DNA of 64,000 bases from Lentzea cavernae (GTDB lineage: Bacteria > Actinomycetota > Actinomycetes > Mycobacteriales > Pseudonocardiaceae): NCBI RefSeq assembly GCF_014653695.1, contig NZ_BNAR01000023.1, forward strand, positions 1-64,000. Direction: 5' to 3'. The position numbers and the translations under genes were made by a program. Positions 61,170-64,000 of this stretch are shown here, in pieces; within the stretch, counting starts at the first letter, position 1; every line of letters begins with the position of its first letter. A model generated the notes under the pieces. It had not been told where the DNA came from and searched no databases. It saw nothing but the letters and a program-made list of their open reading frames with translations.

Positions 61170-62438
61170 TCAGTTTCCCTTCACCCACGGCAGCAGATCG
61201 CGGTTCTGCGCGATCAGCTCGTCGGCCAGCTGGTCCGCGATCGCGTGCTGACCGATGAGCGGGTGAGCGAGCAGCGCGTTCGCGACCCGGTCACGGCCAC
61301 CGTGCTTTGCGGCTTCCAGCGCCAGGTACTCGTACGCGGTGACGTGCGAGATCAGGCCGGAGATGGACGGTTCCACCGGACGGACGGGCAGCGGCCTGCC
61401 GCCATCGGCGTCCACGGTGGAGGACACCTCGACCACGGCGTCGTCGGGCAGGAAGGGCAGCGAACCGTTGTTCCGCACGTTCACCACGTGCTTCTCAGCG
61501 CCTTCGCCACCGGTCAGCGCGTGCACGAGCTGCACGGCCGCCTCGGAGTAGTACGCACCGCCGCGCTGCGACAGCTGCTCCGGCTTCGTCACGACCGACG
61601 GGTCGCCGTAGATGTCGAGCAGTTCCTTCTCGACGGCAGCGACGACCTCCGCGCGCGGCGGGGACGTGAGCTGCTTCTTCACGACGGCGTCGTGGTTGTA
61701 GAAGTAGTTCAGGTAGTACGACGGCACCATGTTCAGGCGCCGCATCAGCCCACCGTCGATGCCGATGTGCTCCGCCAGGCCCTCGACGTGCTTCTCGAGC
61801 AGCTCCGGCAGGCGGTCGACGCCGTCCACGTGCACGCCGCGTTCCCACGTGAGGTGGTTCAGGCCGACGTGCTCCAGCTCCACAGTGGACGGATCCACCC
61901 CGAGCAGCGCGGACGTCCAGCGCTGGAACGTGATCGCCACGTTGCACAGGCCGATCGCCTTGTGCCCCTCTTGCAGCAGCGCACGCGTCACGATGCCGAC
62001 CGGGTTCGTGAAGTTCACGATCCACGTGTCCGGCCCGGCGAGCCGGCGCACCTTGTCCGCGATGTCCAGGACCACCGGCACGGTCCGCAGGGCCTTGGCG
62101 AGGCCACCCGCGCCGGTGGTCTCCTGGCCGACGCACCCGCAGGTCAACGGGAACGTCTCGTCCGAAGCGCGTGCCTTCTGCCCGCCTACCCGCAGCTGCA
62201 GCAGGACAGCGGAGGCGCCCTCGACGCCTTCCTCGAGCGACGAGGTGGTGCGCACCTTCGCCGGGTGACCCGCGTGGTCCAGCAGGCGCTGGCTGAACGG
62301 GCCGATGAGCGAGAGGCGGTGCTGGTCCGGGTCCACGAGGACGATCTCGTCCACCGCCAGGCTGGTGCGACGGCCGGCGATGCCGTCGATCAGCTCCGGT
62401 GTGTAGGTGGACCCGCCACCGACGACGGTGAGTTTCAT
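61170..62438 (-). CDS. GH4 6-phospho-beta-glucosidase-type enzyme
   Basis: 422 residues. Rossmann NAD site VVGGGSTYTPELIDG; metal/catalytic motifs of family 4, including GCVGQETTGAGG, the Cys in GLCNVAI and the His in GLNHLTW. GH4 enzymes use NAD+ and a divalent metal and hydrolyse by redox elimination, usually on phosphorylated disaccharides. In an ABC-transporter operon the substrate would have to be phosphorylated first, perhaps by the nearby kinase. Overlaps the permease stop by 4 bp. Confidence 0.9.
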   Translation of the reverse strand: MKLTVVGGGSTYTPELIDGIAGRRTSLAVDEIVLVDPDQHRLSLIGPFSQRLLDHAGHPAKVRTTSSLEEGVEGASAVLLQLRVGGQKARASDETFPLTCGCVGQETTGAGGLAKALRTVPVVLDIADKVRRLAGPDTWIVNFTNPVGIVTRALLQEGHKAIGLCNVAITFQRWTSALLGVDPSTVELEHVGLNHLTWERGVHVDGVDRLPELLEKHVEGLAEHIGIDGGLMRRLNMVPSYYLNYFYNHDAVVKKQLTSPPRAEVVAAVEKELLDIYGDPSVVTKPEQLSQRGGAYYSEAAVQLVHALTGGEGAEKHVVNVRNNGSLPFLPDDAVVEVSSTVDADGGRPLPVRPVEPSISGLISHVTAYEYLALEAAKHGGRDRVANALLAHPLIGQHAIADQLADELIAQNRDLLPWVKGN

Positions 62439-63328
62439 CCCTTGACTCCCGTGAACGTGATTCCCTTGACGAACGACTTCTGGGCGAAGACGAAGAGGAC
62501 GACGGCCGGGATCATCGTCAGGAACGTGACGGCCATCGAGGAGTTCCACTGGACGATGTGCATGCCCTTGAACGTCGCCAGTGCCAGCGACAACGTCCAC
62601 TGGTCCTTGACCTCGCCGGTGTAGAGCAGCGGGCCGAAGTAGTCGTTCCAGGTGAAGAGGAAGCAGAACAGCGCGGTCGCCGCGATGCCCGGCTTCGCCA
62701 TCGGCACGATGATCCGCACCAGCGCCTGGAACTCCGAGCAGCCGTCCACCCGCGCAGCGTCCACGTAGGACTGTGGGATGGTGAGCATGAACTGGCGCAA
62801 CAGGAAGATGCTGAACGCGTCGAACAGGAAGTACGGCGCGATCAACGGGACCAAGGTGCCCGTGAGGCCGAGACCCGACCACGTGTCGTACAGCGGCACG
62901 GCCACGACCTGCGGCGGCAGCATCATCGCGCCGATGACGAGGATGAAGGCGACGTTGCGGCCGCGCCACTTCAGCTTGGCCAGGGCGTAGGCCGCCGGGA
63001 TCGACGAGATCAGCATGCCGAGGGTCGCGAGCAGCGAGTACGTGAGGCTGTTGACCAGGTACTGGAAGAGCGGGGCCTTGTCGAAGACCTCGACGAAGTT
63101 GCCCCAGTGCCATTCGCGCGGCCACAGGTCCGAGGTGAACGCCTGGTCGTCGGACATCACCGCGGTGAGGAAGACGAACACGACGGGCGTGGCGAACATC
63201 AGGCCGAGCGCGAGGCCGATCGCGTGGGTGGCGACCCAGTTGAGGACGGCGCCGACGTTCATCTTGCGACGCGGCTGCTCCGGTTCCGAGGGGACGTCGA
63301 CCGGCGGTTTGGTCAGCGTGGCGGTCAT
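62435..63328 (-). CDS. Sugar ABC transporter permease (MalG-type)
   Basis: 297 residues with six predicted helices. EAA loop DAARVDGCSEFQALVRIIVP. The 30-residue N-terminal cytoplasmic tail is Pro-rich. Overlaps its neighbours on both sides by 4 bp, so this is a tightly coupled operon. Confidence 0.9.
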   Translation of the reverse strand: MTATLTKPPVDVPSEPEQPRRKMNVGAVLNWVATHAIGLALGLMFATPVVFVFLTAVMSDDQAFTSDLWPREWHWGNFVEVFDKAPLFQYLVNSLTYSLLATLGMLISSIPAAYALAKLKWRGRNVAFILVIGAMMLPPQVVAVPLYDTWSGLGLTGTLVPLIAPYFLFDAFSIFLLRQFMLTIPQSYVDAARVDGCSEFQALVRIIVPMAKPGIAATALFCFLFTWNDYFGPLLYTGEVKDQWTLSLALATFKGMHIVQWNSSMAVTFLTMIPAVVLFVFAQKSFVKGITFTGVKG

Positions 63329-64000
63329 GCTCCCGGACCCCCTTCCTCAGCGGTGGAGTTCTTGCGCATCCGCTGGACCAGCACGATGGTCGCGGCGAAC
63401 GAGATGACGAACAGGACCGTGGCCATGGCGGCCGCGTAGCCCATGTCGAAGTAGCGGAAGCCTTGCGTGTACAGGTAAACCGGGAACGTCAGCGTGGAGT
63501 TGTCCGGGAAACCGAGATATTTGGTCGATCCCGTGGCGTCCGCCGCTCCCGAGCCGGCCGACCCCGCGACGACCGCCTGTGTGAAGAGCTGCAACGCGAG
63601 GATCACCGAGTTCACGATGCCGAAGAGCAGCACCGGGGAGATCGTCGGGAGCGTGACGTGCCACCAGCGCCGGATCGGGCCGGCGCCGTCGAGCTCGGCG
63701 GCCTCGTACTGCTCCTGCGGCACGTCGAGGATCGCGGCGAGGATGATGATCATCAGGTCGCCGGAGATCCACAGCATGATCGCGGTGATGCCGGGCTTCG
63801 CCCAGGCCGGGTCGGAGAAGAACAGCGGCGAGTCGACGCCGAACCAGCCGAGCACGGTGTCGAGCGGTCCTCCGTTGGGGCGCATCACCATGAAGAACAC
63901 GAGTGTCGCGGCCACCGGCGGTGCCAGTGAGGGCAGGTAGCAGAGCGTGCGGATCAGGCCGACGCCCGACTTCAGACGAGCGATGACCGACGCCACGCCC
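63325..64000 (-). CDS. Sugar ABC transporter permease (MalF-type), 5' end outside window
   Basis: The last 224 codons or so of a MalF-type permease; the frame runs on past 64000. Helices and the EAA loop EAAELDGAGPIRRWWHVTLP are clear. It should be preceded, outside the window, by a binding-protein gene. No ATPase is visible in this operon, so it may use the MsiK-like protein at 21471. Confidence 0.85.
   Translation of the reverse strand, partial: GVASVIARLKSGVGLIRTLCYLPSLAPPVAATLVFFMVMRPNGGPLDTVLGWFGVDSPLFFSDPAWAKPGITAIMLWISGDLMIIILAAILDVPQEQYEAAELDGAGPIRRWWHVTLPTISPVLLFGIVNSVILALQLFTQAVVAGSAGSGAADATGSTKYLGFPDNSTLTFPVYLYTQGFRYFDMGYAAAMATVLFVISFAATIVLVQRMRKNSTAEEGGPGA

Overview
This is a high-GC actinobacterial chromosome segment. 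Coding wobble positions are almost all G or C, and GTG and TTG starts are frequent. The gene order matches, with insertions, the mycobacterial block from clpC1 to rlmB: clpC, mhuD, an alpha/beta hydrolase, mutY, carbonic anhydrase, an Rv3587c-like membrane protein, rlmB, cysS, ispF, ispD, carD, lpqE and radA. Together with the SARP regulator, the MsiK-type ATPase and the trehalose fusion enzyme, this suggests Pseudonocardiales (Lentzea, Saccharothrix or Actinosynnema-like). The genus is an inference.

Layout. 1-384: copy 1 of a composite palindromic repeat element. 385-4125: an iron-regulated FhuF-like reductase (IdeR box) divergent from clpC. 4192-7196: a four-gene type VII secretion-like cluster. 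7198-15132: housekeeping and accessory genes including the haem-degrading mhuD, a sirtuin, an M1 peptidase, mutY with a duplicated tail, and carbonic anhydrase. 15133-25184: a transport block with two LacI regulators, a maltose-type importer (malEFG), its MsiK-like ATPase behind three LacI-type operators, and a Zur-boxed zinc importer znuACB. 25350-25727: copy 2 of the composite element, between convergent genes. 25741-28644: a diguanylate cyclase and an MFS transporter. 28645-29220: non-coding DNA with nested palindromes. 29221-38357: rlmB, cysS, HAD, a TIR-domain protein, ispF, ispD, carD, lpqE, DoxX and radA. disA, normally next to radA, is absent; its place is taken by about 600 bp of repetitive G-rich DNA.

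39526-45036: otsA plus an OtsB-GH15 trehalase fusion, and a ThrE exporter. 45212: tRNA-Thr(TGT). 45348-54161: a beta-helix-like membrane protein, an aldo-keto reductase, a two-component system, and a flavin-based membrane electron-transfer operon (ferric-reductase-like protein, FMN-binding protein, ApbE), then a candidate small RNA and an ADP-ribosylglycohydrolase. 54263-58564: a large SARP regulator, an SGNH hydrolase and a Pro-rich exported protein. 58567-58759: four tandem hairpins, three of which share a near-identical loop but have unrelated, perfectly paired stems. 58771-64000: a sugar-uptake operon (two permeases, GH4 6-phospho-beta-glycosidase, sugar kinase) split by an IS200/IS605-type tnpB element.

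How it works together: neither sugar-transport gene set visible here contains its own ATPase next to its permeases, so the MsiK-like protein may serve both. Iron (FhuF-like, MhuD) and zinc (ZnuACB) genes carry recognisable metal-regulator boxes. The strongest unexplained structures are the two composite palindromic elements, the tandem-hairpin array, the repeat tract at the disA position and the repeat-extended mutY.
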